From the IMG/VR virus record IMGVR_UViG_3300036845_000696, positions 1 through 27,634 of that record: a DNA stretch of 27,634 bases, one strand, 5' to 3'. The DNA comes from a virus. This document shows positions 1 through 7,320 of this stretch, piece after piece. The translations under genes and the position numbers were made by a program. The stretch's first letter is position 1, and the number at the start of each line of letters is the position of its first letter. Below the pieces are notes generated by a model. It worked only from the letters and a program-made list of their open reading frames with translations, was not told the DNA's origin and did not search any database.

Positions 1-217
1 CTTCTTCTTCCTCTTCCTCGTCCTCTTCGTGGATCGGCCGGTTCCCGAGCAGTGCGTTGCTGGCTGGCAGCGACTCCTGCTCCGGAGCGGCCGCCATGCT
101 GCGCCGCTGCTCCCCGTGGCCGTTGGGACATACGGCGATATCGTACCCGTCGCTGTCCTGGTAAACGTCGCTCTTCGCGCCGCAGCGCAAACAATAATCG
201 CCCAGCTGAGTCGTCAT
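1..217 (-). CDS. Zinc-ribbon small protein, 3' end cut by window edge
   Basis: The reading frame starts at ATG 217, behind a strong SD (AAGGAGGA) and 25 nt after the stop of the 1045-aa gene, and is still open at base 1. The 72 visible residues have CLRCG near the N-terminus and CPNGH about 20 residues later, a C-x2-C...C-x3-H zinc-ribbon pattern. An Ala/Pro/Glu-rich linker follows, and the visible end is almost pure Glu/Asp. The N-terminal finger of the plus-strand gene at 25.56 kb ends in the same CPNGH motif. If the window is circular, the frame would finish two codons past the join (Gly-Tyr-stop), giving 74 aa. Function is unknown. It is the last gene of the late operon as seen. Confidence 0.75.
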   Translation of the reverse strand, partial: MTTQLGDYCLRCGAKSDVYQDSDGYDIAVCPNGHGEQRRSMAAAPEQESLPASNALLGNRPIHEEDEEEEEE

Positions 218-241
218 TTCTGCTCCTCCTTCGGTTTGGAT

Positions 242-3200
242 TTAATGCGTGCTCTTGGTGAATGCTCCATATTTTCCAGCTTCCGCATCTTCGTGATATT
301 TCTGCGCATAGGCATCGGCGTCCTGATAATGCGCGAATTTTCCCATGTGCTGTCCTGTGTCCTTGTAGTGCTGCCACGCTGCTGCATCGGTATGAAGGGC
401 ACCATCATAGATAAGCGGATACAGCACTTCCAGACCGTTCTGTTCGCGGCTTGCGGAATAAACCGTTCCAGTGGTTCCGGCCTTAATGGAGGATGTGTCT
501 ACTTGTGGACGGTTGTACCACTGTATGTTCCCAGCGACGACAGGTTTCGGATATCCAGGTCCAGAAGGGGCTACATTCTCCTCTTTTGACGCCGGCTTCT
601 GCTCCTGTATCTCTACAGGGCTAGGTTTCTGTAGTTCCTGTGGTTGCTGTTTTTTCTGATTGCTGTTGATCATCCCCGCTATCATCGGCCCGTAGATCTT
701 GGGATCTCCCCCGTTCCTGGCTGCATAGAGCAGGAACCGGGCAACCTTGGGGTCGCTCATCATGGCATTCTGCACGCGCTGGACCGCCATGGATCCGGCT
801 TTCATGCTTCCCTCGGCAGCGCCGGCCGCCATCGCTCCTCCTATAGGCCCTCCATGCGAATAGCCCAGGCCCCAGGCCAGGGATGCAACCACTTTCCTGC
901 CGGCCGCGCGGGCAACTTTGCCCGCCGATAGCCCAGCTTCCGGCTCTTCAAGCGTTGGTTCCTTCGGCGGTTTCGGCGGCCGCGGCGCGGGTGCTTCCGG
1001 CTTCTCCGGATAGGCCGGCTTCTCCGGTTCCTCGAATTTGCCCACCTTGGGCTTTTCCGGTGCAACGAATTTAGGTTTGGGCGTGGCCGGGGTCGGCGCT
1101 TCAAACTTCCCTGCTTTGAAGGGAGGAGGAACACTGGCCGGCTCTACGGGTTCCATGTACCTTGCAACATCCACAACTGACTTGTTGAGGCTCTGGCGGC
1201 CGCCATTGGTCGATGTCTGCTGCCCTATTTCATCCAGCGCGCGCAGCCGGTCTGCGCCTCCCAGCGCCGCTTCCACTGCCGGGCGTCCATGGGTACGCAC
1301 CAGGCGCGACAGATTGTCGGTTAGGATCTTGCCGTCGATGCCGCGCTGCACTTGGCTCACCGCGGTGTCGCCGGGAACGCCGCGAACAGCCTTGTCCAGC
1401 CCGGTAGTGAGGTCGCCCATGATGTAGTACTGCCGCCAGCCGCTGCGCACTGCCTCGGCAAACTTGGGGCTCACGTTGCGCGTTCCACCGATTAACTGAT
1501 CCATCTCGGTCAGCTTCTGCTGGTAAGCGGCTACGTCCTCGGCCTTATTGCCGCCCTTGTACATGCGGTTCTGCGCATCGGCAACCTCTCCCTTCAATTT
1601 TCCAAACTGCCCTCCGGTGGCCTGATCCATGGCCTCGCTGGCCTGGTTCAGGGAGTTCTGCAGTTCCGTGCGTGCTCCGGTGTAATCGCCCACGCGGCTC
1701 AAAACTTCGTTGGTATCGAATTGCACCAGAGGTTTTTCGTGGATCAGCTGGCCGGCTGGCGCGCCAGGGCCGCCTCCAGGCTGCGCCATGGTCACCTGGC
1801 GCGGCTGGCCTGCTTCCTCCAGAGCTCTCAAGTGCGGCTCGACGGCCCCACGCGCGGTCTCCGCATATTGAGTTCCCACTCGTGCCGTTTCCTGCTTCTG
1901 CGCGGTCTCTGCCGCGGTCTGTGCTTTTTCCGTGGCGGCCGCCTGCCGCTGCTCGTAATCCTTCTCACCGGCCGCAGTGGCCTCTGCGTGCTCGGTAGCG
2001 CGCGATTTTTCCGCCGCATCAAAGTGCGCTCGTGCTGTATCTATAGCCTCTTTGTGCTGTGCCTTCCACTCTTCCAGTCGGGCGTTGTGCGCCGTATGCG
2101 CCGCCTCGAGGTCTCTTTGATATTGAGCGTTCGCATCAGCCTCGCGTTGCGGTGCCTGCGCATCGTGCTGCGCTCTGGCCGCCGCTACATTGGTATCGTG
2201 CTGCTTGTCGATAGCTGCAACCTGCCTGTCGTACTCGGCATTTTTTATCTGGTAGTCATACTTGGCCTGCTTCCACTTGTAGTCGTCCAATGCGTCCAGG
2301 TACTTGGCCTGCCGGGCACCGGCACCGGCAGCTTCCTCGGCCGCCCGCGCGGCCGTGGCCCCCTTTACTCCTTCAACGCCTTTGGTGATTCCCGCTCCCA
2401 CGCCCCCAAAGACCAGCCCAGCCAGGCCCATCTCTCCCGCAGATTTTCCCGCCTCACGTATATCGCCGCCGGTCTTCGCAAGACTCTGCGCGCCGGATAC
2501 CGTAGCATTTTTGATGGCGCTCTGGGCTAATTTGCCCAGCGTCGATCCCTTCTGAATCTCCGCTTCCACTTGGGCTGCATCCTTCAAGGTCACCAAAGAT
2601 TTTGTTGCCTTACCTAGAAGTCCAAGCAGTTCTTCTCCTCCCACGAATTCGCCGCCGGTTTCCAGAACTCCTCCCAGTTGCTGGTTAGGATTCTCCTGCG
2701 GCGCCTCCGCAAATTTGCGCACTCCGCTTTCCTGGCCCGCTTCCGGCCTGCCGGCCACGATGTCATGCAGACCTACTGCAGTCCTGGCTGCCTCGCGCGT
2801 GGCACCTATGCCGGTCTGGTATACGGGATCGGCGCGCATAATATTTCCGCGCCGCGTGGCTGCAAAATTGGGGTCGCTGGAATAGCTGTTGAACAGGTGC
2901 TTTACTTCGTCCGGATGGATCACGTACTGCTGGTTGGCGACTCCCGTCTGCTGCATTGGATTGGTAGCCGTATTGAACTGCTGATTCACATGACTTTGCA
3001 GGCGCAGCACATCGTTGCTCGTCTCATCGCTGCTCAGTCCCCGGTAGTATTCCGGATGGCCGAGCAAGTCGAGCGCCTTGCTGTAGGGCACGTAGATCAC
3101 GGGCGCGTGCAGCATGTAATTCTTTGCTGCCTGCGCATTGTCAGTCGGGGCCTTGCTCATGTCCACGAAGCGATAGAGCCCTTCCTTATTGGGATTGTCC

Positions 3201-3379
3201 GTCAGCGATGACGACGTATCCTGGGCCGCCGTCGTCGCGGCAGCATTCTGCGTAAACCAGTTCGCGCCTCCGGATGGCGGCGCTGCGCCTCCCTGCGGTA
3301 TGGCACCGCCGGCCTTGGCCGCATTTTGATCGAACCAGTTTCCTGTTCCTGCGGAAGTGTCCTGCTGCTGTCCGTTCAT
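242..3379 (-). CDS. Large internal virion / DNA-ejection protein (T7 gp16 position)
   Basis: This 1045-aa protein is the last and largest of three consecutive candidates for ejection proteins. Its ATG overlaps the stop of the 664-aa gene by 4 nt (ATGA), so the two are probably translationally coupled. Visible parts are two NWFxQNA repeats near residues 14-20 and 40-46, a Gly/Ala-rich helical stretch around 240-340, a long charged coiled coil around 350-500, a Pro/Lys/Glu-rich tether around 760-840, and a C-terminal segment of the type GTVY...EVLYPLIYDG...HYKDTGQHMGKF...YAQKYHE. I recognise that last pattern from the ends of many phage and prophage virion proteins. I see no lytic transglycosylase motif, unlike T7 gp16. 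The role is inferred from size, order and coiled-coil content. Confidence 0.72.
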   Translation of the reverse strand: MNGQQQDTSAGTGNWFDQNAAKAGGAIPQGGAAPPSGGANWFTQNAAATTAAQDTSSSLTDNPNKEGLYRFVDMSKAPTDNAQAAKNYMLHAPVIYVPYSKALDLLGHPEYYRGLSSDETSNDVLRLQSHVNQQFNTATNPMQQTGVANQQYVIHPDEVKHLFNSYSSDPNFAATRRGNIMRADPVYQTGIGATREAARTAVGLHDIVAGRPEAGQESGVRKFAEAPQENPNQQLGGVLETGGEFVGGEELLGLLGKATKSLVTLKDAAQVEAEIQKGSTLGKLAQSAIKNATVSGAQSLAKTGGDIREAGKSAGEMGLAGLVFGGVGAGITKGVEGVKGATAARAAEEAAGAGARQAKYLDALDDYKWKQAKYDYQIKNAEYDRQVAAIDKQHDTNVAAARAQHDAQAPQREADANAQYQRDLEAAHTAHNARLEEWKAQHKEAIDTARAHFDAAEKSRATEHAEATAAGEKDYEQRQAAATEKAQTAAETAQKQETARVGTQYAETARGAVEPHLRALEEAGQPRQVTMAQPGGGPGAPAGQLIHEKPLVQFDTNEVLSRVGDYTGARTELQNSLNQASEAMDQATGGQFGKLKGEVADAQNRMYKGGNKAEDVAAYQQKLTEMDQLIGGTRNVSPKFAEAVRSGWRQYYIMGDLTTGLDKAVRGVPGDTAVSQVQRGIDGKILTDNLSRLVRTHGRPAVEAALGGADRLRALDEIGQQTSTNGGRQSLNKSVVDVARYMEPVEPASVPPPFKAGKFEAPTPATPKPKFVAPEKPKVGKFEEPEKPAYPEKPEAPAPRPPKPPKEPTLEEPEAGLSAGKVARAAGRKVVASLAWGLGYSHGGPIGGAMAAGAAEGSMKAGSMAVQRVQNAMMSDPKVARFLLYAARNGGDPKIYGPMIAGMINSNQKKQQPQELQKPSPVEIQEQKPASKEENVAPSGPGYPKPVVAGNIQWYNRPQVDTSSIKAGTTGTVYSASREQNGLEVLYPLIYDGALHTDAAAWQHYKDTGQHMGKFAHYQDADAYAQKYHEDAEAGKYGAFTKSTH

Positions 3380-5370
3380 GGCTCAACCACTTTTGCTCCG
3401 AGTTTCTGATAGCCCTGCACTTTATCCTTGGGAACCTTGCTGATGGTGCCGTCAGGTGCCTGCATGGATATACCCACGTTGTCGCTGTATACCTCGTTGG
3501 GATCGATGCCGAAATGCTGCAGGGCACGCTGGCCATCGGGAGAAATCAGCATGGGAACATGCTGCCCCATGGTTCGCGAGAACGTGTAATCGGACGCGCG
3601 CACGCGCACCACGCCGGCATGCACCATGCGGCTCATCGCTTCCTGCATCTGCGCAGGCGTGGCATTTTCGCTCAGAATCGTCTCTCCGTTTTTACGGTCC
3701 TCAACCGTCAGGGCGGTGTTGTTCTTGAGCATGCTCTCGTACTCCGTGCGCATGTTTTCAATGTCCACCAAGGCCCCCACTACTGCGTTGGAACGATTGG
3801 TTCCCGCCAGCGTAGCTAATTTGTTCAGCGGCATGTTGACCAATTTCACATTCTGATTGCGCAGCGTGTTGACAGCCTGCGATGCGTTCAACGCATGCCC
3901 GAAGAACTTGTCGAAGGACTCGAGATTTTTAGCCTCGCCGCCGGTCCCGGTATATTCCTCTGTCAGCTTCAGCCGCGACTTGTACCCGATTTCGCCGGCC
4001 TCACGGTCATAGGGCTTGCCCGTCTGCGCTTTGCTCAGTTCATCGGCGCGCCGCATGATGGCGTTGTAATCCTTGCGCTTGCTCATCAGGCTGGAAGTAC
4101 TGCGCTGATCCACCAGCGCCTGGGCATTCGATTCGACATCGTCCCCGATGGCATTGTTCAAAGCATTGTCGGCTTCGATCTTCGACTTGCGATTATTTGT
4201 CCAGGCCAATGCCGTTTCTGCTACGGATTTCTTAATATTTTGCTTGAGTTCATCGAGCTTCAGGGGGGCCATGTCCTTCAATTGCTGGTTCTCTGTCTGC
4301 AGGTGTTCGGTTGATGCTTTCTTGTTTTCCAGTTCCGCCTGCTTCGTCTGCCAGTCCAGCTTAGCTTTATCCGCATCCGCGTTGTAAGTAAGCTGTTGCC
4401 TCTTCGTCATGGCATTCGAGGATTGCTGTTCTTCAAGTTGATGCGTCGTCGGATTGAAGACGTTGAAGGGTGACTTCGGCGGCAGCATCTTATCCAGCTG
4501 ATCTCTGGGAATTTGCATGAATGTAATTTCATGGTTTCCGTTGGCATCCACGGTATTGATGGGCTGGACCGTGCCGGCCTTGATCATGTTGTTGGCAAAA
4601 TCCGGCGTGGATTGCATGAGATTGGCCAGGCCGTTGAGATCGGGTGCAGTACCGAGGACTGTGCCGTCGTAGTTTTTTTTCAGATCCTCGATCATGTTCT
4701 GCGAAAACAGGGCGTCCTTCTGTGTCGCCTCCACGCCCAGCCGCTTGGCGCGGAACGCCTGCTCGATCAGGTCCATGTGCGTCTTGAAGGCGTTGGCGCG
4801 ATCAATCCTGTCCTGCTGCACCTCGGTCTTCATCTTGTCTTCTTGAGCCTCGGCCTGCTGCTGGTTCTGCTGCGCTACCTGGACACCCGCGAGGGCTGCG
4901 TTGCCCATGTGACCGGCGCCGCGGCCGGCGGCCAGACCCGCGGCCGCGCCCTCCATGAGTTCACCACCGATGCGCATCCACTGCTGCCCGCGGGTCATCT
5001 GGGGATGGCGGATGTACTCATTGCCGGCATCGTCCTTCCAGATCTCTGGTCTGGTTTGCCCGGTCATGGCATCGGTAAACTTGTCCACCACGCCGAGAAG
5101 GCCGCCGCGCGCCGGCCGCATCACCACAGGCGGCACTTTGCTCTGGTCCGGAAGGGCAGGAACTGCTCCCACCTGGTCTTCCGTATCCTGCGCTGCTTTG
5201 GGGGCCGTTGCGGCCGCCGGCTGGGCCGGCGCATTGCCATTGGGCGAGGCTACCGTGCCAGGCGTGGATGGGGCCGGCGGCGAACTTACTGCTGCGGCAC
5301 CGGCACTCTTCCAGCTGCCGGGATCGGTCTGCTGCTGTTCCGGCTCAATCGTTGTTTGATCCGGTCCCAT
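3376..5370 (-). CDS. Internal virion protein (T7 gp15 position)
   Basis: This is a 664-aa protein with a Pro/Ala/Gln-rich first 80 residues, a Gly/Ala segment near 135-165, and a mostly helical, Gln/Lys/Glu-rich body (about 165-420) suited to coiled-coil packing. It ends in a compact domain. The ATG at 5370 follows a GGGGG-type SD and lies 4 nt past the stop of the 200-aa gene. The gene sits between the MCG-type protein and the 1045-aa protein, which is the T7 gp14-gp15-gp16 order. No catalytic motif is visible. A role in the internal core or ejection tunnel is inferred from order and composition, because I cannot detect sequence identity to T7 gp15 by eye. Confidence 0.7.
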   Translation of the reverse strand: MGPDQTTIEPEQQQTDPGSWKSAGAAAVSSPPAPSTPGTVASPNGNAPAQPAAATAPKAAQDTEDQVGAVPALPDQSKVPPVVMRPARGGLLGVVDKFTDAMTGQTRPEIWKDDAGNEYIRHPQMTRGQQWMRIGGELMEGAAAGLAAGRGAGHMGNAALAGVQVAQQNQQQAEAQEDKMKTEVQQDRIDRANAFKTHMDLIEQAFRAKRLGVEATQKDALFSQNMIEDLKKNYDGTVLGTAPDLNGLANLMQSTPDFANNMIKAGTVQPINTVDANGNHEITFMQIPRDQLDKMLPPKSPFNVFNPTTHQLEEQQSSNAMTKRQQLTYNADADKAKLDWQTKQAELENKKASTEHLQTENQQLKDMAPLKLDELKQNIKKSVAETALAWTNNRKSKIEADNALNNAIGDDVESNAQALVDQRSTSSLMSKRKDYNAIMRRADELSKAQTGKPYDREAGEIGYKSRLKLTEEYTGTGGEAKNLESFDKFFGHALNASQAVNTLRNQNVKLVNMPLNKLATLAGTNRSNAVVGALVDIENMRTEYESMLKNNTALTVEDRKNGETILSENATPAQMQEAMSRMVHAGVVRVRASDYTFSRTMGQHVPMLISPDGQRALQHFGIDPNEVYSDNVGISMQAPDGTISKVPKDKVQGYQKLGAKVVEP

Positions 5371-5374
5371 TCAT

Positions 5375-5977
5375 CTACCCCCACTTCTTTCCCGCGAGTC
5401 CTCCACCGATAGTTCCCACCGCACCGATAGCCGCGTTGATCCACGAGTTCTGCTCCTGAGCGATCTGGTTGGCCGTGTTTGCCGCTGCGGTGCCGCTCCT
5501 GGTAGCGGCTTCCTCGAATCCCAAAGGGTTGTAGCCGGAAGCGATGGTCAGCAGGCCCTTTGAAGCATCTGCCCAGTTCTGGCGGCCCTGCTGGAAGCTG
5601 GCCTCCTTGATCTGCCCTTCCTCGCCGGTTTTTTCCTGCGCGGCGGAAAGCGCGGTATCGAGCTTCAGCTGGTCGGCGGCCCCGCTCGGCATATAGCCAC
5701 CCCCGCCTGCGGCCAGCTGCCCTCCCACGGCCCTGGCGGCCTGGGAATAATTGCGCGCCGTGCCCTCGATGACACCCGTCTCGAGGTTCTGCTTCTCGGC
5801 GTCCGAGAACCCCTCCTGGCTGGGCCCCATGTCGAAGATGGACTGAAACTGCGCCTTCATGGGGGCATAGACGGCCTGCATGTCTCCGAATTCCTGAGTG
5901 GCCAGTTCCTGAGCCTGCTGATAGGCGGCCATCTGCTGCGCCTGGATTTGGTTTTGTGCTCCTGTTGACCCACACAC
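5375..5977 (-). CDS. MCG-type internal virion protein (T7 gp14 position)
   Basis: I place the start at GTG 5977, giving 200 aa. It has an AAGGGGG SD with 8-nt spacing, and the product then begins MCGSTGAQ, a start seen in many podovirus internal proteins. An upstream ATG at 6040 would add 21 residues of poor character. The body is Gln/Ala-rich and helical (about 8-120), with a Gly-rich turn near 85-95. The end, residues about 175-200, is a hydrophobic Gly/Ala segment (INAAIGAVGTIGGGLAGKKWG-like), which fits a membrane-inserting ejection protein such as T7 gp14. The first gene of the three-gene ejection block lies 4 nt upstream of the 664-aa gene. Confidence 0.72.
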   Translation of the reverse strand: MCGSTGAQNQIQAQQMAAYQQAQELATQEFGDMQAVYAPMKAQFQSIFDMGPSQEGFSDAEKQNLETGVIEGTARNYSQAARAVGGQLAAGGGGYMPSGAADQLKLDTALSAAQEKTGEEGQIKEASFQQGRQNWADASKGLLTIASGYNPLGFEEAATRSGTAAANTANQIAQEQNSWINAAIGAVGTIGGGLAGKKWG

Positions 5978-6045
5978 GATACTTACCCCCTTCCCCCGGT
6001 TCTCCAATCGTTCCTCGGTGCCCTGCAGCCTCGGGAACAACCCTT

Positions 6046-6507
6046 TTAAAGTTGCTTCGCCAGCCGCCCTGGAGCCTTTTCGTGGAACCCCATCCGTTTA
6101 ATCGAAAACTGGATGAGGGAATCGCTTCTGGAGTCGAAGTAGAGCTCGTGAACCTGGACCCGGCGCAGCATCCGCTCCAGCCATTCCAGGCCGCGCAAAA
6201 GGCCGGCGGCGATCCGCTGGCGCAACTCTTTTCTGGCGTGATCGGGCGGAAACTGGATGTGCATCTCGACGGCCCTGCCATCGGGCCCGCTGATCATGAT
6301 CAGGCGCGCGAAATAAAGCGGCCCCATCTGGTCGCACAGCACGTAGGAATCGTTCTCCCCGTCCTGCAGCAGCCAGAAATCCGGCTCGATGCTGCAGTGG
6401 TCCGGATCGGCGCTGGTCCACGTTTTTGCCAGGGTGGCATCGTCTTTCCCGGCGCCGGCCGGGCGCAGGACGTAAGGCCCAAATTTGTAGGTTTCGCGCG
6501 CGCTCAT
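6046..6507 (-). CDS. GNAT-like protein in T7 gp13 position
   Basis: The protein has 153 aa, with ATG at 6507 overlapping the preceding stop by 4 nt and a perfect AAGGAGGG SD. Residues 10-20 resemble a GNAT opening (YVLRPAG). The middle alternates strands and helices, and the end reads Y-F-D-S-R-S...IQFSIKRMGF. An 'F..k.GF' ending is common at the end of acyltransferase folds. T7 gp13, which sits just before gp14-gp16, has a degenerate acyltransferase fold, so position and pattern agree. I do not see a clear acetyl-CoA loop (Q/RxxGxG/A), so catalysis is doubtful and an assembly role is more likely. Confidence in the gene is high and in the family moderate. Confidence 0.68.
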   Translation of the reverse strand: MSARETYKFGPYVLRPAGAGKDDATLAKTWTSADPDHCSIEPDFWLLQDGENDSYVLCDQMGPLYFARLIMISGPDGRAVEMHIQFPPDHARKELRQRIAAGLLRGLEWLERMLRRVQVHELYFDSRSDSLIQFSIKRMGFHEKAPGRLAKQL

Positions 6508-6743
6508 TTGGGAACCCTCCTTGATGGCAGGGCGCGGCCGTGCGTGTAGTACTGCCGCAGCGCGCTGTCATCGGTAGTCGAGATCACCGGCAGCGAAGAG
6601 ATCATCACCGGGCTGCGGCCCAGCCACGGGGGGGCCGGCGTGGGCATGCCGGGATTAACCGGGACGCCTATCGGCTGCCCCTCGAACGGAACCTTTACGT
6701 GGCTTCCGCTCAGGCTTGTTGATCGGCTGCTGATGCTGGGCAT
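6504..6743 (-). CDS. Small Pro/Ser-rich protein overlapping its upstream neighbour
   Basis: This 79-aa frame is unusual in overlapping the end of the 118-aa gene by 89 nt in another frame. Start ATG 6743 has a good SD (GGAAGGG, 6-nt gap). A later ATG at 6647 lies after the neighbour's stop but has no SD. The stop overlaps the ATG of the GNAT-like gene (ATGA), a typical coupled junction, which supports real translation of at least the 3' part. The product is rich in Pro, Ser and Arg and shows no domain I recognise. A shorter 47-aa product from 6647 is the main alternative. Confidence 0.5.
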   Translation of the reverse strand: MPSISSRSTSLSGSHVKVPFEGQPIGVPVNPGMPTPAPPWLGRSPVMISSLPVISTTDDSALRQYYTHGRALPSRRVPK

Positions 6744-7011
6744 GTTCGGCCCTTCCTGTCCGGTCCACTATCGCCGTGAGTTTGTTTCCGCAAATGGCGC
6801 ACACCCCGATGCATGCCCGGTTCGATTTGAAGATGTAGGCATCGCTGGTTCCATCGAAAACCGCCGCCATGAGAACTGCCTGGTCGAACGTGACCCTGGT
6901 CCCGTCAAAGCGCAGCACCTTGGCGTGCTTTTCATCCTCCGTGCAGCGCACCGTGATCCGGATCTCTTCCTCATAGCTGCCCTTCTTCCACCTCTCCGAC
7001 ACTGTCCCCAT
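6655..7011 (-). CDS. Hypothetical phage protein with CxxC-CxxC-like cluster
   Basis: The gene encodes 118 aa, starting at ATG 7011 behind AGGGGG. The N-terminal half looks like a beta-rich domain (IRITVRC, KVLRFDGTRV). Residues about 67-75 (CIGVCAICG) hold three Cys that could bind metal. The C-terminus is basic, His/Arg/Lys-rich and looks disordered. Its SD lies in the 3' arm of a 12-bp inverted repeat (7020-7048), so translation or transcription may be controlled there. It belongs to the run of small genes between the 1032-aa tail protein and the internal virion block. Function is unknown. Confidence 0.62.
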   Translation of the reverse strand: MGTVSERWKKGSYEEEIRITVRCTEDEKHAKVLRFDGTRVTFDQAVLMAAVFDGTSDAYIFKSNRACIGVCAICGNKLTAIVDRTGRAEHAQHQQPINKPERKPRKGSVRGAADRRPG

Positions 7012-7019
7012 TTCGATCC

Positions 7020-7048
7020 CCCTGTGACGTTACTTTAACATCACAGGG
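7020..7048. promoter_or_regulatory. Inverted repeat, candidate RHH operator or leader hairpin
   Basis: Arms CCCTGTGACGTTA and TAACATCACAGGG flank CTT, with one mismatch. The core TGACGTTA-CTT-TAACATCA matches 15 of 19 positions of the site at the RHH gene start (25350-25368). It lies in a 42-nt gap between two operon genes, and in minus-strand RNA the 3' arm includes the SD of the 118-aa gene. It could be a DNA operator, an RNA hairpin that masks the SD, or both. There is no T-tract, so it is not a typical terminator. Confidence 0.5.
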
Positions 7049-7049
7049 A

Positions 7050-7307
7050 CTACGCAATGTTGAGGTACTTCCCTTCCCGCTCGTACCACGCCCAGCCCTC
7101 TTCGTCACTGCCGTCGAACTCCCCCAGCATCGCCCGGTTCACGATCCCCGTAAGGCCGGCCGCATTGGCATCCTGCACCAGGGCCTCCAGGGGATTGGGG
7201 ATGGGGCTTTCGTAATCGTCGTAGACGCCGCGCTCCGCGTTCAGGATCATCCCCAGCGGAGCCCTCGCTTCCTGCAGTGCCTGCACGAGTTTTTCCCTGG
7301 TTTTCAT
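7050..7307 (-). CDS. Small acidic hypothetical protein
   Basis: I choose ATG 7307 (85 aa), which has GGAG about 9 nt upstream. A longer frame to 7364 would run into the tail-protein gene and starts with unlikely sequence. The product begins MKTREKLVQALQEA, a clear amphipathic helix, and ends in an acidic, Trp-containing segment (DGSDEEGWAWYE). There are no membrane segments, Cys clusters or recognised motifs. It lies directly after the 1032-aa tail gene (13-nt gap) and before the inverted repeat at 7020-7048. It might be a small virion or chaperone protein, but nothing in the sequence proves it. Confidence 0.62.
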   Translation of the reverse strand: MKTREKLVQALQEARAPLGMILNAERGVYDDYESPIPNPLEALVQDANAAGLTGIVNRAMLGEFDGSDEEGWAWYEREGKYLNIA

Positions 7308-7320
7308 GGCTGCTGCTCCT

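Noticed and set aside
604-619. CCTGTA-TCTC-TACAGG palindrome
   Set aside because: The arms are in the opposite order and spacing from the 20-bp palindromes, and it lies inside coding DNA of the 1045-aa gene.
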